From Laceyella sediminis (GTDB taxonomy: Bacteria > Bacillota > Bacilli > Thermoactinomycetales > Thermoactinomycetaceae): DNA of 64,000 nt. Position numbers and translations under genes: made by a program. Location: the NCBI RefSeq assembly GCF_003003125.1, contig NZ_PVTZ01000001.1, positions 186,001 to 250,000 on the forward strand, read 5' to 3'. A model generated the notes under the pieces. That model made no database searches. It was given only the letters and a program-made list of their open reading frames with translations, and was not told where the DNA came from. Shown in pieces: positions 1-10,272 of this stretch (its first letter is position 1; every line of letters starts with the position of its first letter).

Positions 1-774
1 GGCGCTCCGCTTGCGATAATCTTTGGTCAAGACGGCGACGAAGTCCCGCACCCGGTCTTGCTTCACGGTCACAACGGAATTGGTAGTATCTGCGTTTCTG
101 CCTGTCGAAATCAAGCGGTACCCCTTGGGCATGTGAAACGTAACGGTGAAGTCGGATATCTCGGAATAAAACGGATCACCCACTGTCGTATACGGCTCGA
201 CTTGCCACCCGCCCCGATCCTTAACGGCCATCATAGGATACCACTGTGCCAAAAAGGCGGTCTGTTTGAACGTGTTTAATCGCGTTCCCCCGTGCGGCAA
301 TCGCAGGGTAAAATCCATGGTGATCCGTGCCGTGCGGCCTTGAGTGAGCGGTTCGCGCAAAGGAACCTTCATGATTTCATCGCGCACCAGCTTCTCCTTC
401 ACCGGTTGTCCGTTCACTTTGACTTGATGCACCTGGATATGACCTGGCTTACTCGGTTTGCTTTCTTCTCCATACTTCCATTTGCGAAACACGTTGGGAT
501 AAAGATGAAAATAGATTTCTCGCCATGCTTCGCGTTGCTTGTTTGGAACCGTCACTTCCATCTTGGCCGTCACTTCGTCCCTTTCGGGGTGATAGGTGGC
601 GTCGATTCGGTAGGAGGGACGGCTCCCCGATTCGGGTGTTTCGGTTGCTTTTGCTTTATGTATCGCAGGAGCCGAAGTGGCTGGCTTCTCTTGCTCAATA
701 TGGTTGTAAGTTGAGGCAAACGCCATCGCAACCATCACCAAGCTTATGCCGAAAGAAAATAATCGATGCTTCAT
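1..774 (-). CDS. M1-family metallopeptidase, N-terminal part (runs off window)
   Basis: This is an open frame of 258 codons from an ATG at 774 to the left edge, so the C-terminal part is missing. The N-terminus (MKHRLFSFGISLVMVAMAFA) looks like a signal peptide, so the protein is probably exported. The following region resembles the N-terminal beta domain of M1 (gluzincin) aminopeptidase-like proteins, including the segment EIYFHLYPNVFRKW. The zinc-binding HExxH motif would lie beyond the edge, so catalytic competence cannot be judged. The start is supported by the ribosome-binding sequence gaggtgac. A hairpin with a T-run sits just before this site. The family call is moderately sure. Confidence 0.65.
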   Translation of the reverse strand, partial: MKHRLFSFGISLVMVAMAFASTYNHIEQEKPATSAPAIHKAKATETPESGSRPSYRIDATYHPERDEVTAKMEVTVPNKQREAWREIYFHLYPNVFRKWKYGEESKPSKPGHIQVHQVKVNGQPVKEKLVRDEIMKVPLREPLTQGRTARITMDFTLRLPHGGTRLNTFKQTAFLAQWYPMMAVKDRGGWQVEPYTTVGDPFYSEISDFTVTFHMPKGYRLISTGRNADTTNSVVTVKQDRVRDFVAVLTKDYRKRSA

Positions 775-792
775 TAACAAGTCACCTCAAAC

Positions 793-824
793 CAAAAAAG
801 TGGGCTCTTATCAGGATGCCCACT
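793..824 (-). terminator. Rho-independent terminator after hppD
   Basis: Arms AGTGGGC (799-805) and GCCCACT (818-824) are followed on the minus strand by six T residues. It lies between the hppD stop and the M1 peptidase start. The T-run ends less than 10 nt before the peptidase ribosome-binding site, so it could also act as an attenuator for that gene. Confidence 0.7.
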
Positions 825-888
825 CTTGGTTAAAGTATGACCCATTTGCATTTTTTAACTTCGCTCACGGCACAGCCGTATTTAGTGT

Positions 889-2004
889 TTACAGGTTGCC
901 ACGGCGCGCCTGTTCCCGTTCAATCGCTTCGAACAGCGCTTTGAAATTGCCTTCACCGAAGCCTCTCGCACCTTTGCGCTGGATAATCTCGAAAAACAGG
1001 GTGGGGCGGTCCACAATCGGCTTGGTGAAGATCTGGAGCAAATACCCCTCATCGTCGCGGTCAACCAATATTTTAAGCCGCTTGAGGTCCTCTATGCTCT
1101 CGTCGATTTTGCCTACGCGTTCGGTCAGCTCATCGTAATACGTGTCTGGGGTGTCCAAAAATTCTACACCGTTCTTGCGCATCGCTTCCACCGTTGCCAC
1201 GATGTCTTCGGTGATCAGCGCTACGTGTTGCACCCCTGGACCGCGGTAAAAATCCAAATACTCCTCAATCTGCGATTTGCGTTTGCCTTCGGCCGGCTCA
1301 TTGATCGGGAATTTGATGCGTCCGGTTCCGTTTTGCATCACCTTGGACATGAGTGCGGAATATTCTGTGCTAATGTCCTCGTCGTCAAAATGAATCAGCT
1401 GCTTAAAGCCCATCACCCGCTCATAATATTCCACCCATTCTTCCATTCGCTCCACGTTGCCTACCACATGGTCGATGCCCAATACGCCAGTCGACTGGGA
1501 GGGGATGTGGCTATCCACGGCGACAAACCCCGGATGGAACACACCTTGATATTGTTTCCGCTCCACCAATGTGTGTACCGTATCGCCGTATGTTCCGATG
1601 ACGGCTTTTTTCAATTCGCCCTGCTCATCTTTGACGACATGTGGCTCTTTCACCACTTTGGCCCCTCTTGAAACCGCTTCCGAAAATGCGCGCTCCACAT
1701 CGTCCACACGGAGGGCAATATCTTTAATCCCATCACCGTGTAAGTTGACGAATGCGGTAATTTCATGTTCTGGGGAGTAGGCGCCGCTGACTACCAACCG
1801 GAAATTTCCTTGTTCCAGCAGATAAGAGGCTTTTTCTCTTTGCCCTGTTTCCAGTCCGGAATAAGCGGTTAACCGGAAGCCATAGGTTTGACAAAAATAA
1901 TAAGCCGCTTGTTTGGCATTGCCCGTGTATAATTCCAAATAATCAATATCCTGAATGGGGAAGAATTCATTTTTTAGTTCCGGCATCATCTGTTCCTTAC
2001 TCAT
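889..2004 (-). CDS. hppD: 4-hydroxyphenylpyruvate dioxygenase
   Basis: The 371-residue product has two VOC (glyoxalase-like) modules, as expected for HPPD, which converts 4-hydroxyphenylpyruvate to homogentisate in tyrosine catabolism. The three iron ligands are visible: His in GIDHVVGNV, His in GVQHVALITED, and Glu in TLFFEIIQRKGARGFGEGNF near the C-terminus. The frame is open further upstream, but the ATG at 2004 is preceded by ggaggggtt and gives the normal family length. No other homogentisate-pathway genes lie nearby. It follows the GNAT gene on the same strand with a terminator between, so it probably has its own promoter. Confidence 0.93.
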   Translation of the reverse strand: MSKEQMMPELKNEFFPIQDIDYLELYTGNAKQAAYYFCQTYGFRLTAYSGLETGQREKASYLLEQGNFRLVVSGAYSPEHEITAFVNLHGDGIKDIALRVDDVERAFSEAVSRGAKVVKEPHVVKDEQGELKKAVIGTYGDTVHTLVERKQYQGVFHPGFVAVDSHIPSQSTGVLGIDHVVGNVERMEEWVEYYERVMGFKQLIHFDDEDISTEYSALMSKVMQNGTGRIKFPINEPAEGKRKSQIEEYLDFYRGPGVQHVALITEDIVATVEAMRKNGVEFLDTPDTYYDELTERVGKIDESIEDLKRLKILVDRDDEGYLLQIFTKPIVDRPTLFFEIIQRKGARGFGEGNFKALFEAIEREQARRGNL

Positions 2005-2054
2005 GCTAACCCCTCCCGATGAAAAATATTTCTTTATATTCAGATTAACGCGCA

Positions 2055-2090
2055 CAAAAAAAAGGCGCAAGCATTCACAGCGATGCGCCT
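2055..2090 (-). terminator. Terminator overlapping the end of the GNAT gene
   Basis: Arms AGGCGCA (2063-2069) and TGCGCCT (2084-2090) are followed by a run of T on the minus strand. The upstream arm lies inside the last codons of the acetyltransferase. Confidence 0.8.
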
Positions 2091-2689
2091 GCGCTTTTAC
2101 GCAATGAAAGGCTCCGAAATTCTTCGGGCACCATCGCGTAGACACATGTATTTTCCAAGCGTCCATCAACCGCGGACTGATGATTGCGCAACACCCCTTC
2201 CAGCGTGTACCCCAATCGTTCGGCTACTTTACGCGAGCGTACATTGCGCTGGTCGATGCGAATCTCAACCCGATTCGCTCCCAAAATCTCAAACGCAAAC
2301 ACGGTCAGCCCGCGAACCGCTTCGGAAATATAGCCTTTCCCTTGACATTGGGTGCGGCACCAATACCCGATCTCAAATTTGGGAATGCTCCAGTCAATCC
2401 GATGCAATCCACTGCTCCCCACGAACATCTGATTTTCTTTGTCAAACAAATGAAACCGTAGGTCGACCCGCTCCAAAAAGTGGCAATGCGCTTGTCTTGC
2501 ATTCGCTTCCATCTCCGCTTCCGACAGAGGTTTGTTGGCCCAAATCATCCATTGCCGCAAGCTATCCAGCGACTCCATCGCCGCTTCATACACCAACTTT
2601 CCATCACCGGGAAGGGGAAGGCGGATCAGCAACCGTTCCGTCTCAAACGAATGGGGAAAATCTTTGAGTATCGGTGGCATCGGCTTCAT
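2075..2689 (-). CDS. GNAT-family N-acetyltransferase (RimJ/RimL type)
   Basis: The 204-residue protein has the GNAT fold signature. It opens with FETERLLIRLP, continues through EIGYWCRTQCQGKGYISEAV (acetyl-CoA pyrophosphate loop Q-x-x-G-K/x-G) and ends with ANRVEIRIDQRNVRSRKVAE, typical of RimJ/RimL-like acetyltransferases. The substrate cannot be deduced; N-terminal protein acetylation or small-molecule acetylation are both possible. The start at 2689 has a G-rich ribosome-binding site (ggggggag). A strong terminator overlaps its 3' end. Confidence 0.85.
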   Translation of the reverse strand: MKPMPPILKDFPHSFETERLLIRLPLPGDGKLVYEAAMESLDSLRQWMIWANKPLSEAEMEANARQAHCHFLERVDLRFHLFDKENQMFVGSSGLHRIDWSIPKFEIGYWCRTQCQGKGYISEAVRGLTVFAFEILGANRVEIRIDQRNVRSRKVAERLGYTLEGVLRNHQSAVDGRLENTCVYAMVPEEFRSLSLRKSAGASL

Positions 2690-2754
2690 CGCAACAGACT
2701 CCCCCCATTTCCATTGATATGACTCTAACCAAATTTTACAGAATCGTTTTTTTT

Positions 2755-2782
2755 AAAAAAACCGAATCCGCGCAGGATTCGG
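2755..2782 (-). terminator. Terminator after acyl-CoA dehydrogenase
   Basis: Perfect 8-bp arms CCGAATCC (2762-2769) and GGATTCGG (2775-2782) with a 5-nt loop are followed on the minus strand by seven T residues. Confidence 0.9.
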
Positions 2783-2852
2783 CTAAACATTTCGGCATTT
2801 TACTCTTTTTGCAAAAATAAGTTCGCATTTTCTTCAAACAACCATCTTTACA

Positions 2853-3995
2853 TTAACAACCGATTTCCCTCGCAATGATGTTTCGCTGAATTTCAGATGT
2901 TCCCTCACCAATCTCTGTCAATTTGACATCACGGAAGAATCGTTCCACTTTATAATCATGAATGTACCCCCAGCCGCCATGGATTTGTACCGCTTGGTTG
3001 CACACTTTCATCGCGATTTCTGAGGCAAACAACTTGCACATCGAAGCCTCTTTGGTAAATTTGCGCCCTTGATCCTTCAGCCAAGCCGCTTTGTACACAT
3101 ACGTGCGGGCCAATTCGATCAACATGTGCATGTCTGCAAGCTTATGTTGAATCGCTTGGAATTTGGACAGGGATTGCCCGAATTGCGTGCGTTGCCGCGC
3201 ATAATTTAACGCCAATTCATAAGCGCCCTGAGCGATTCCCACTGCCATCGCCCCAATGCCGATTCTCCCTCCGTCAAGCGTAATCAAGAATTGCTTGAAA
3301 CCTTCCCCAATTTCCCCCAGCACGCTGTCTTCAGGGACACGAACGCCCTCCAACACCAGCTCGGTGGTGTTGGAACTGTGCAGGCCCAGCTTATTCAGAT
3401 TATCCAACACCTGAAAACCAGGTGCATCTGTGGGCACGATAAATGCGGTGATTTCCCGCCGACCCTCGTCCGACTGGCCTGTCACCGCCGTCAGCGCCAG
3501 AAACTTGGCATAACTCGCATTGGTGATAAAGCACTTGCTCCCGTTGATAACCCAGCCATTTTCATCTTTGACCGCTCGGGTTCTCGTGCCTCCTGCATCT
3601 GAACCCGCCCCTGGTTCCGTCAGGCCGAACGCCCCCAGCGTTTTTCCTTGACACAACGGAACGAGGTAGCGTTGCTTTTGCTCTTCCGTTCCAAACAGGT
3701 AAATGGGGGCGCAACCCAACGAAATGTGTGCTGAATAGGTGATGCCAGTGGAAGCACACACGCGACTCAACTCTTCCACTGCGATCGCAAAACTCACCGT
3801 ATCCGCTCCAGCACCGCCCACTTCTTCCGGAAAAGGCAGACCCATCAAATTGAGGTCGGCCATTTTTCCAAATATTTCAATCGGAAAGCGTTTGCTTCGA
3901 TCTCGCTCATCCGCTCCCGGGGCCACTTCTCCTTCTGCAAAATCACGTAACAGTTTGCGAATCATTTTTTGCTCTGCTGTTAAATCATAATTCAT
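2853..3995 (-). CDS. Acyl-CoA dehydrogenase
   Basis: The 380-residue flavoprotein matches the short/medium-chain acyl-CoA dehydrogenase family, which makes the trans-2,3 double bond in fatty- or branched-chain acyl-CoA. Seen in order are the N-terminal helical domain, the FAD motif [17 protein letters not shown], the central beta domain, the [12 protein letters not shown] segment, and the catalytic Glu in [11 protein letters not shown]. The frame is open 14 codons further upstream, but the ATG at 3995 has the ribosome-binding site ggagtgggg and gives the family length. It is flanked by terminators on both sides and so is monocistronic. Chain-length preference cannot be read from the sequence. 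Confidence 0.93.
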   Translation of the reverse strand: MNYDLTAEQKMIRKLLRDFAEGEVAPGADERDRSKRFPIEIFGKMADLNLMGLPFPEEVGGAGADTVSFAIAVEELSRVCASTGITYSAHISLGCAPIYLFGTEEQKQRYLVPLCQGKTLGAFGLTEPGAGSDAGGTRTRAVKDENGWVINGSKCFITNASYAKFLALTAVTGQSDEGRREITAFIVPTDAPGFQVLDNLNKLGLHSSNTTELVLEGVRVPEDSVLGEIGEGFKQFLITLDGGRIGIGAMAVGIAQGAYELALNYARQRTQFGQSLSKFQAIQHKLADMHMLIELARTYVYKAAWLKDQGRKFTKEASMCKLFASEIAMKVCNQAVQIHGGWGYIHDYKVERFFRDVKLTEIGEGTSEIQRNIIAREIGC

Positions 3996-4165
3996 GAACC
4001 CCACTCCTCTTCGCTGACTTGTTGCAAGCGTTTCCATTTCTATTATAGGTTCATTTGTTGGAGTACTTCAATAATTTTTAAAAATGCAACAACACTCAGC
4101 CGAGAATTGTCCGAAACTTATTTGCATTGGACTGGGAAAAGGATTAAAATTGAATCAACAAACGA

Positions 4166-4195
4166 AACAAAAACACACCCTGTAGGCAGGGTGTG
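4166..4195 (-). terminator. Terminator after rpoD
   Basis: Perfect 8-bp arms CACACCCT (4174-4181) and AGGGTGTG (4188-4195) are followed by gtttttgttt on the minus strand, ending the dnaG-rpoD unit. Confidence 0.9.
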
Positions 4196-4224
4196 AAAAG
4201 AAGCAGAATGGATGGGTTTTGGTT

Positions 4225-5349
4225 TTATTCCAAGAAGTCCTTCAAGCGTTTGCTGCGGCTGGGATGGCGCAACTTGCGCAACGCTTTCGCTTCAATCTGG
4301 CGAATGCGCTCACGGGTAACACCAAACACTTTGCCCACTTCCTCCAAGGTGCGGGTGCGTCCATCATCCAAACCAAAACGCAGTCGCAGAACATTCTCTT
4401 CCCGTTCGGACAGCGTATCAAGAACTTCTTTCAATTGTTCTTTTAACAATTCGTAGGCCGCAGCATCCGCGGGCGCTTGCGCATCATCATCTGGAATGAA
4501 GTCACCCAAATGGGAATCGTCCTCTTCACCGATCGGTGTCTCCAGCGATACGGGTTCTTGGGCGATTTTCATGATTTCACGTACTTTTTCCGGACTTAGG
4601 CCCATTTCTTTAGCAATCTCTTCAGGGGAGGGTTCGCGCCCTAACTCTTGTAACAATTGTCTTGACACCCGAATCAGTTTGTTAATCGTTTCCACCATAT
4701 GCACGGGAATCCGGATCGTGCGCGCTTGGTCGGCAATCGCCCGGGTGATCGCTTGGCGAATCCACCAAGTGGCATAAGTACTGAACTTAAATCCTTTGCG
4801 GAAATCAAACTTTTCTACGGCTTTGATTAAACCCATGTTTCCTTCTTGGATCAAATCGAGAAAGAGCATACCGCGCCCAACATACCGTTTGGCAATGCTA
4901 ACCACCAGACGCAAGTTCGCTTCGGCAAGCCTGCGCTTGGCCTCTTCATCTCCATGCTCGATCCGTTTTGCCAATTCCACTTCCTCTTCAGCGGTCAACA
5001 GGGGCACGCGTCCAATCTCCTTTAGATACATGCGCACCGGATCGTTGATTTTCACCCCTGGAGGCACACTCAAATCTTCGTCAAGATAAGAGTCGTCCTC
5101 TTCCATTTCCACGTCGTCTGGACTTTCAAACTCATCATCATTCTCTTCGTTGATCACTTCAATTCCCTGCTCACTCAATTGCTCAAAGAAGTCATCGATC
5201 TGCTGGGAATCTTGGTCAAACGGAGCCAATCTCTCCATAATCGTCTTATAGGTGACCACACCCTGCTTTTTACCGCCCTCAACAAGCTGCTCCTTCACTT
5301 GGTCGAGCGTCAATTCCATCTCAGTATCCACATTTTGTTCTTTCGCCAA
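4225..5349 (-). CDS. rpoD: RNA polymerase primary sigma factor (SigA)
   Basis: The 374-residue protein is the housekeeping sigma-70 factor. Region 1.1 is at the N-terminus, followed by an acidic linker. Region 1.2 reads [11 protein letters not shown], region 2 contains the -10 recognition block [20 protein letters not shown], and region 4 ends with [19 protein letters not shown]. It lies 28 bp downstream of dnaG in the conserved macromolecular-synthesis arrangement and is probably cotranscribed from the dnaG promoter. Internal heat-shock promoters known in Bacillus were not looked for in detail. Confidence 0.97.
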   Translation of the reverse strand: MAKEQNVDTEMELTLDQVKEQLVEGGKKQGVVTYKTIMERLAPFDQDSQQIDDFFEQLSEQGIEVINEENDDEFESPDDVEMEEDDSYLDEDLSVPPGVKINDPVRMYLKEIGRVPLLTAEEEVELAKRIEHGDEEAKRRLAEANLRLVVSIAKRYVGRGMLFLDLIQEGNMGLIKAVEKFDFRKGFKFSTYATWWIRQAITRAIADQARTIRIPVHMVETINKLIRVSRQLLQELGREPSPEEIAKEMGLSPEKVREIMKIAQEPVSLETPIGEEDDSHLGDFIPDDDAQAPADAAAYELLKEQLKEVLDTLSEREENVLRLRFGLDDGRTRTLEEVGKVFGVTRERIRQIEAKALRKLRHPSRSKRLKDFLE

Positions 5350-5377
5350 GATCGATTTCCTCCTTTCTGATGAACTC

Positions 5378-7216
5378 CTACTTCATCCGTGTTTGAAGCT
5401 GTTTCCTCAGCTGCGCGATCTCTTGCATCAACTGCGCGGCCTTGACGGGTTCATCAGCACGCGATAATCGTTCAACCATTTTTTCTTTTTCTTCAATATC
5501 TCTCAATATGGGGACGTTCTTTATATGCCGGACATAATCCAACAGCGCTTCTTCCGGTAAATATTCAGGTACATCAAGCATCGCACATTCACTTGCTTTG
5601 GAAATAAGCGCCTGATCGGGGAGAGAACTGATGAATCGACCCATGTCTTCGGGATTCCCCTGATCATAATAGACATATAGATAGGCAGCAAGCGCTGCGT
5701 ATATCTCCGTATTAAAATCTGCGCCGATCTTTTCTTTCACCCATTCCGTAACCGTGCGGCTCCTCATCATGTGGGCGACGAGGTACATTTCCGATTTTTC
5801 CGCAACGGAATGAACTTGCGTACCAGCGAGCAAATGTTTGCTAGGCTCTCGATACCCATTATTCCACCTGAAGCCCTCTTTATCCCTTCTGGTTTCGCCC
5901 TTTTTCCGTTTTTTTGCGCGCCTGAGGTCTTCCTTCAGCGCGTCAAGCGAAAGCCCAAACTCTTCGGCCAATCGCCGCAGGTAATGATCCTGTTCAACGA
6001 CTAGCGGCAATTCCGCAATCGTGCCAATCGCTTCCGCCAAATATTTCATCCGGTCGTCTTCATCATGAAGATTGTGGTTTCTCTTTAGGTTTTCCAGTTT
6101 AAATGCGGTTAATGTCAAAGCCGCTGACAGGACTTCTTCCTTAAATGCTGTTCCCCCAAAACGGAGAATGTAATCATCGGGATCCATACCGTGGGGCATT
6201 TGTGCAATTTTGACTGTGCACTCCTGCTTCCTCAATAGCTCCATCCCCCGGGCCGCCGCATTCTGACCCGCTTGATCGGAGTCGTAGCAAAGAATGACTG
6301 TTTCAGTATTGCGTTTCAAAATCCGCGCTTGATCATCAGTGAGCGAAGTACCCAACGTGGCCACGCAACCTGGAAAACCCGCTTGCCAAGCGGATATCAC
6401 ATCCATGTAACCTTCAAACAAGATCGCTTGTTGTTCCTTGCGAATGTGCGAACGTGCGCGATGGAGGTTAAATAAATGATTCCCTTTTGAATAGATAGGC
6501 GTCTCTGGGCTATTCATGTACTTGGGGCGCCCTTCGCCCAACAGCCGCCCGCCAAACGCGATGACCCGGCCTTGTGAATCCATGATCGGAAACATGATGC
6601 GGTCGCGAAAGCGGTCAAAGTACCTCTTCATACCTTTGTCTTCACGCAAGGATAAAAGCCCCGCTTTTTCTAACAGCGCTTCGTTGAAACCCCTTCCCTT
6701 CAAAAACGACAGGAGAAAATCAAACGACGCGGGCGCATAACCAAGCTGGAACTCTTCCATCGCTTCCTGCGAAACGCCGCGCTTTGCCAAATAATTGCGC
6801 GCCTCTGCACCATAACGCGTCTTCATCAGCACATGATGGTATAGCTTCGCTGCCAAGTCCATGGCCTTGCGCATCTCCATCCGCTCGATTTCAGCGGGGT
6901 CCGTCTGGGATGGTCCCGTTTCGGGAACGTGGATGCCCGCCTGGTCAGCCAAATGGCGTATCGCTTCTGCGAAGGTGAGCTGTTCGACATCCATGACAAA
7001 CTTAATTGCGTCTCCGCCGGCGCCGCAACCAAAACAATAATAAATCTGTTTATCGGGCGCTACAGAAAATGAGGGCGATTTCTCAGAGTGAAATGGACAT
7101 AATCCGAAATAATTGCGGCCACTTTTCTTAAGAGATACATACTGTTGAACAATGTCTACTATATCAAAATGCCGCCGTACTTGGTCAATCACTTCGTCAG
7201 GGATTCGTCCCCCCAT
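5378..7216 (-). CDS. dnaG: DNA primase
   Basis: The 612-residue protein makes RNA primers at the replication fork. The N-terminal CHC2 zinc ribbon is visible ([18 protein letters not shown], then [10 protein letters not shown]). The TOPRIM core follows ([27 protein letters not shown]), and a C-terminal helicase-binding region completes it. The ATG at 7216 has only a weak ribosome-binding site (aaagcag). In Bacillus yqxD precedes dnaG; here no such gene is present and ppdK lies upstream. A promoter overlaid by a palindrome lies about 65 bp before the start. Confidence 0.96.
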   Translation of the reverse strand: MGGRIPDEVIDQVRRHFDIVDIVQQYVSLKKSGRNYFGLCPFHSEKSPSFSVAPDKQIYYCFGCGAGGDAIKFVMDVEQLTFAEAIRHLADQAGIHVPETGPSQTDPAEIERMEMRKAMDLAAKLYHHVLMKTRYGAEARNYLAKRGVSQEAMEEFQLGYAPASFDFLLSFLKGRGFNEALLEKAGLLSLREDKGMKRYFDRFRDRIMFPIMDSQGRVIAFGGRLLGEGRPKYMNSPETPIYSKGNHLFNLHRARSHIRKEQQAILFEGYMDVISAWQAGFPGCVATLGTSLTDDQARILKRNTETVILCYDSDQAGQNAAARGMELLRKQECTVKIAQMPHGMDPDDYILRFGGTAFKEEVLSAALTLTAFKLENLKRNHNLHDEDDRMKYLAEAIGTIAELPLVVEQDHYLRRLAEEFGLSLDALKEDLRRAKKRKKGETRRDKEGFRWNNGYREPSKHLLAGTQVHSVAEKSEMYLVAHMMRSRTVTEWVKEKIGADFNTEIYAALAAYLYVYYDQGNPEDMGRFISSLPDQALISKASECAMLDVPEYLPEEALLDYVRHIKNVPILRDIEEKEKMVERLSRADEPVKAAQLMQEIAQLRKQLQTRMK

Positions 7217-7275
7217 ACAGAATCACTGCTTTCTGTACATTTCCGATAGATGTAAATAGGAGTGTGATGTGCGGA

Positions 7276-7307
7276 ACGAATGTTATCTATTCGCCAACAT
7301 TCGTCAA
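7276..7307 (-). promoter_or_regulatory. dnaG-rpoD promoter overlaid by a perfect inverted repeat
   Basis: On the minus strand, TTGACG (7302-7307) and TAACAT (7280-7285) form a SigA-like promoter with a 16-bp spacer. An inverted repeat with perfect 9-bp arms, ACGAATGTT (7276-7284) and AACATTCGT (7296-7304), has centres 20 bp apart. It covers both promoter hexamers, so it looks like an operator. The rest of 7217-7515 is AT-rich with no gene. Confidence 0.5.
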
Positions 7308-7515
7308 AGTCCTTCTCAGTCATCCTCAAATTCAATTGGTAATATTTACTGATCAATCCTTGGCACTTACTTATCCTATCCTCCTATTCTACATAAATAT
7401 AGGTTCTCCTTCTGTTAACCTTTTTTTACAATTGACGGATTTTGTAATTTGTTGTCGAGTTATGTCATTTCCTACCCCTTAACTTTTTATCTTACTTCTA
7501 TCATAGAACCATTTC

Positions 7516-7544
7516 AACAAAAAATACCCGGAATTTTCCGGGTA
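7516..7544 (-). terminator. Terminator after ppdK
   Basis: Arms TACCCGGAA (7525-7533) and TTCCGGGTA (7536-7544) are followed by six T residues on the minus strand. It ends the ccpN-yqfL-ppdK unit. Confidence 0.85.
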
Positions 7545-7620
7545 AATCTTGGACATCGCAAAATGCCTGGCGTTGCCGATGCCTTGTCCCAATCTATCTG
7601 TCCTTAAAGCCGACGATCCC

Positions 7621-10272
7621 CTACTGGCTGCGTCGTGCAATCTCTGCTTGCGCGGCGGCGAGACGAGCCAAAGGAACGCGGTAAGGAGAACAACTCACAT
7701 AGTCGAGCCCCACCTCATGGCAAAACTGAATCGACTTTTGTTCGCCACCATGCTCTCCACAAATACCCAACTTCAATTGCGGATTGGTTTTCCGCCCTTG
7801 CTCGGCTGCCCAACGGATCAGCTTGCCTACCCCGTCGCGATCCAGCACCATAAATGGATTCTCTGGCAGGATTTTTTCTTCCACATAAGCATGCAGGAAT
7901 TTCCCTTCCGCGTCATCACGGCTGTAACCGAAAGTCATCTGGGTTAAATCGTTGGTACCGAAGGAGAAAAAGTCGGCTTCAGCGGCAATCTCATCAGCAG
8001 TCAACGCCGCCCGCGGCACCTCGATCATCGTTCCCACCCGAAAAGCGATGGATGAACCATTTGGCGCCTCATACCGTGCCAGCACCCCTTCAATGATCTG
8101 GCGCAATCGCTTCAGCTCATTCACATGGCCGACCAACGGAACCATGATCTCCACCTGCACCCGAATGCCTTGGGACAGGCATTCAGCTGCTGCCAGACCA
8201 ATCGCTTCCACCTGCATCTCAGCGATTTCCGGGTAAGTCAAAGCCAAACGGCAACCGCGGTGTCCCAGCATCGGATTGGCTTCACTTAATGCCCGCACTT
8301 TTTTGATCCACTGCTCCTGTTGTTTCCGCTGTTGCGGGTCCATGTCACCCATGCTTTCACGCTTGGCCTGCGATACCACTAGCTCTTCCAGGTCTGGCAC
8401 AAACTCATGCAACGGAGGGTCCAACAATCGGATGGTGACGGGCAATCCTTCCATCGCGCGGAACAACCCGACGAAATCTTCCTTCTGCATCGGTAAAAGC
8501 TCTTCTAGGGCCTCCTTGCGCTCCGCAAGCGTCTCAGCCATAATCATCTTTTGCATAACGGGCAAACGGCCTGCATCCATGAACATATGTTCGGTACGGC
8601 ACAAGCCAATGCCTTCAGCACCAAACGCACGTGCTTTCTTGGCATCTTCAGGTGTATCAGCATTGGTGCGTACCTGCAAGCGTCTCACTTCATCCGCCCA
8701 TGCGAGCAATTCCTCGCATTCGGCTGACAACATCGGTTCGATCAGCGGCAACTCACCCAGGTAGACCATCCCCGTGCCACCGTCGATGGAGATGCGATCC
8801 CCTTCATGCAAGGTTTGTCCAGCTGCGCTTACCTGTTTTCGCTTACCATCGATGCGCAACTCCTCACATCCGCAGATGCACGCCTTGCCCATGCCCCTAG
8901 CGACAACGGCGGCATGGCTGGTCATGCCGCCCCGGCTGGTGAGAATGCCTTTGGCGGCTAGAATGCCGTGGATGTCGTCCGGTGTCGTTTCCGGCCGCAC
9001 CAGAATCACCGCTTCACCCGCTTTCGCCCAACGCTCGGCATCGTCAGCGCTGAAAACAATGCGGCCCGTCGCCGCTCCAGGCGAAGCCGGCAAACCTTTA
9101 ACCCAGGGTTTGCGTTCTCCCAGTTCCGCAAATTGGCGATGAAGCAACCGTTCAATCATTTCCGGTTCAATACGCGTCAAGGCCTCTTCCCGGGTGATAA
9201 CGTTTTCATTTACCAAGTCGACAGCGATTTTGACCGCGGCTTGGGCGGTTCGTTTGCCGTTTCTCGTTTGCAAGATGTACAGCTTGCCTTGTTCAACCGT
9301 GAACTCGATGTCCTGCATGTCTTTATAATGCAGTTCCAACCGTTTTGCAAACATCATGAGTTCCTCATACACTTCCGTCATGCTCTCAGCCAGCTCCCCA
9401 ATCGGCCTCGGCGTACGGATACCCGCCACCACATCTTCGCCTTGGGCGTTCAAGAGAAACTCCCCATACAATTTTTGTTCTCCCGTCGCGGGATTGCGCG
9501 TAAAGGCCACCCCAGTTCCGGAATCGTTGCCGCGATTGCCGAACACCATCGCCTGCACATTGACCGCCGTGCCCAAATCATCCGGGATGCGGTGAATCTT
9601 GCGATAAACGCGGGCGCGAGCGTTGTTCCAAGAGAGGAATACGGCTTCCACCGCCTGCCGCAATTGTTCCAGCGGATTTTGCGGAAATGGCCGTTTTGAC
9701 TTTTCCAAGATAAACCCTTGATACTCTTCGATGATCGCTTGCAGATGCTTGGCGGAAAGCTCGGTATCCAAGCGCAAACCCGCCGCCTGCTTGTGCCGCT
9801 CCATGATCTGTTCAAAGTGGAAGTGATCAAGCCCCAACACCACGTTGCCGAACATCTGGATCAAACGGCGGTAACAATCATACGCAAAACGGGGATTGCC
9901 AGTCTGCTTGGCCAATCCTTCCACCGTATCGTCATTCAAGCCCAGATTCAAGATCGTGTCCATCATGCCTGGCATCGAATGCACCGCGCCCGACCGTACG
10001 GATAACAGCAGAGGGGCGTCGGGGTTACCCAACACCTTTCCTGTCTGTCCTTGCAAAGCGTCCAAGGCTTCCCGCAGTTCACGCGCAACCTGCTCCGGCA
10101 ACCGTTCGCCTTCAGCAAAAAAACGGCGGCAAGCTTCTGTGGTGATCGTGAATCCGGGTGGCACAGGGAGCCCCACCCGCGTCATCTCCGCAAGATTGGC
10201 TCCCTTTCCCCCTAGTAGCTCTTTCCACTCGGCCTTCCCTTCTGCAAATGAATAGATGGTTTTCACAGTCAT
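7621..10272 (-). CDS. ppdK: Pyruvate, phosphate dikinase
   Basis: The 883-residue enzyme interconverts pyruvate, ATP and phosphate with PEP, AMP and pyrophosphate. It has the N-terminal ATP-grasp domain ([20 protein letters not shown]). The swivelling phosphohistidine domain carries [20 protein letters not shown], with the catalytic His and the neighbouring Thr that the regulatory protein phosphorylates. The C-terminal PEP-binding barrel ends with [18 protein letters not shown]. The frame is open 29 codons upstream, but the ATG at 10272 follows a G-rich site and overlaps the yqfL stop by ATGA, which suggests translational coupling. Its place behind ccpN suggests a gluconeogenic role. Confidence 0.95.
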   Translation of the reverse strand: MTVKTIYSFAEGKAEWKELLGGKGANLAEMTRVGLPVPPGFTITTEACRRFFAEGERLPEQVARELREALDALQGQTGKVLGNPDAPLLLSVRSGAVHSMPGMMDTILNLGLNDDTVEGLAKQTGNPRFAYDCYRRLIQMFGNVVLGLDHFHFEQIMERHKQAAGLRLDTELSAKHLQAIIEEYQGFILEKSKRPFPQNPLEQLRQAVEAVFLSWNNARARVYRKIHRIPDDLGTAVNVQAMVFGNRGNDSGTGVAFTRNPATGEQKLYGEFLLNAQGEDVVAGIRTPRPIGELAESMTEVYEELMMFAKRLELHYKDMQDIEFTVEQGKLYILQTRNGKRTAQAAVKIAVDLVNENVITREEALTRIEPEMIERLLHRQFAELGERKPWVKGLPASPGAATGRIVFSADDAERWAKAGEAVILVRPETTPDDIHGILAAKGILTSRGGMTSHAAVVARGMGKACICGCEELRIDGKRKQVSAAGQTLHEGDRISIDGGTGMVYLGELPLIEPMLSAECEELLAWADEVRRLQVRTNADTPEDAKKARAFGAEGIGLCRTEHMFMDAGRLPVMQKMIMAETLAERKEALEELLPMQKEDFVGLFRAMEGLPVTIRLLDPPLHEFVPDLEELVVSQAKRESMGDMDPQQRKQQEQWIKKVRALSEANPMLGHRGCRLALTYPEIAEMQVEAIGLAAAECLSQGIRVQVEIMVPLVGHVNELKRLRQIIEGVLARYEAPNGSSIAFRVGTMIEVPRAALTADEIAAEADFFSFGTNDLTQMTFGYSRDDAEGKFLHAYVEEKILPENPFMVLDRDGVGKLIRWAAEQGRKTNPQLKLGICGEHGGEQKSIQFCHEVGLDYVSCSPYRVPLARLAAAQAEIARRSQ

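Noticed and set aside
2005-2169. N-terminal extension of hppD
   Set aside because: It would overlap the upstream GNAT gene and its terminator, and a good ribosome-binding site precedes the ATG at 2004.
7271-7307. LexA (SOS) box at the dnaG promoter
   Set aside because: Only about 7 of 10 defined positions match the Bacillus consensus in each half; the perfect 9-bp inverted repeat is a better description.
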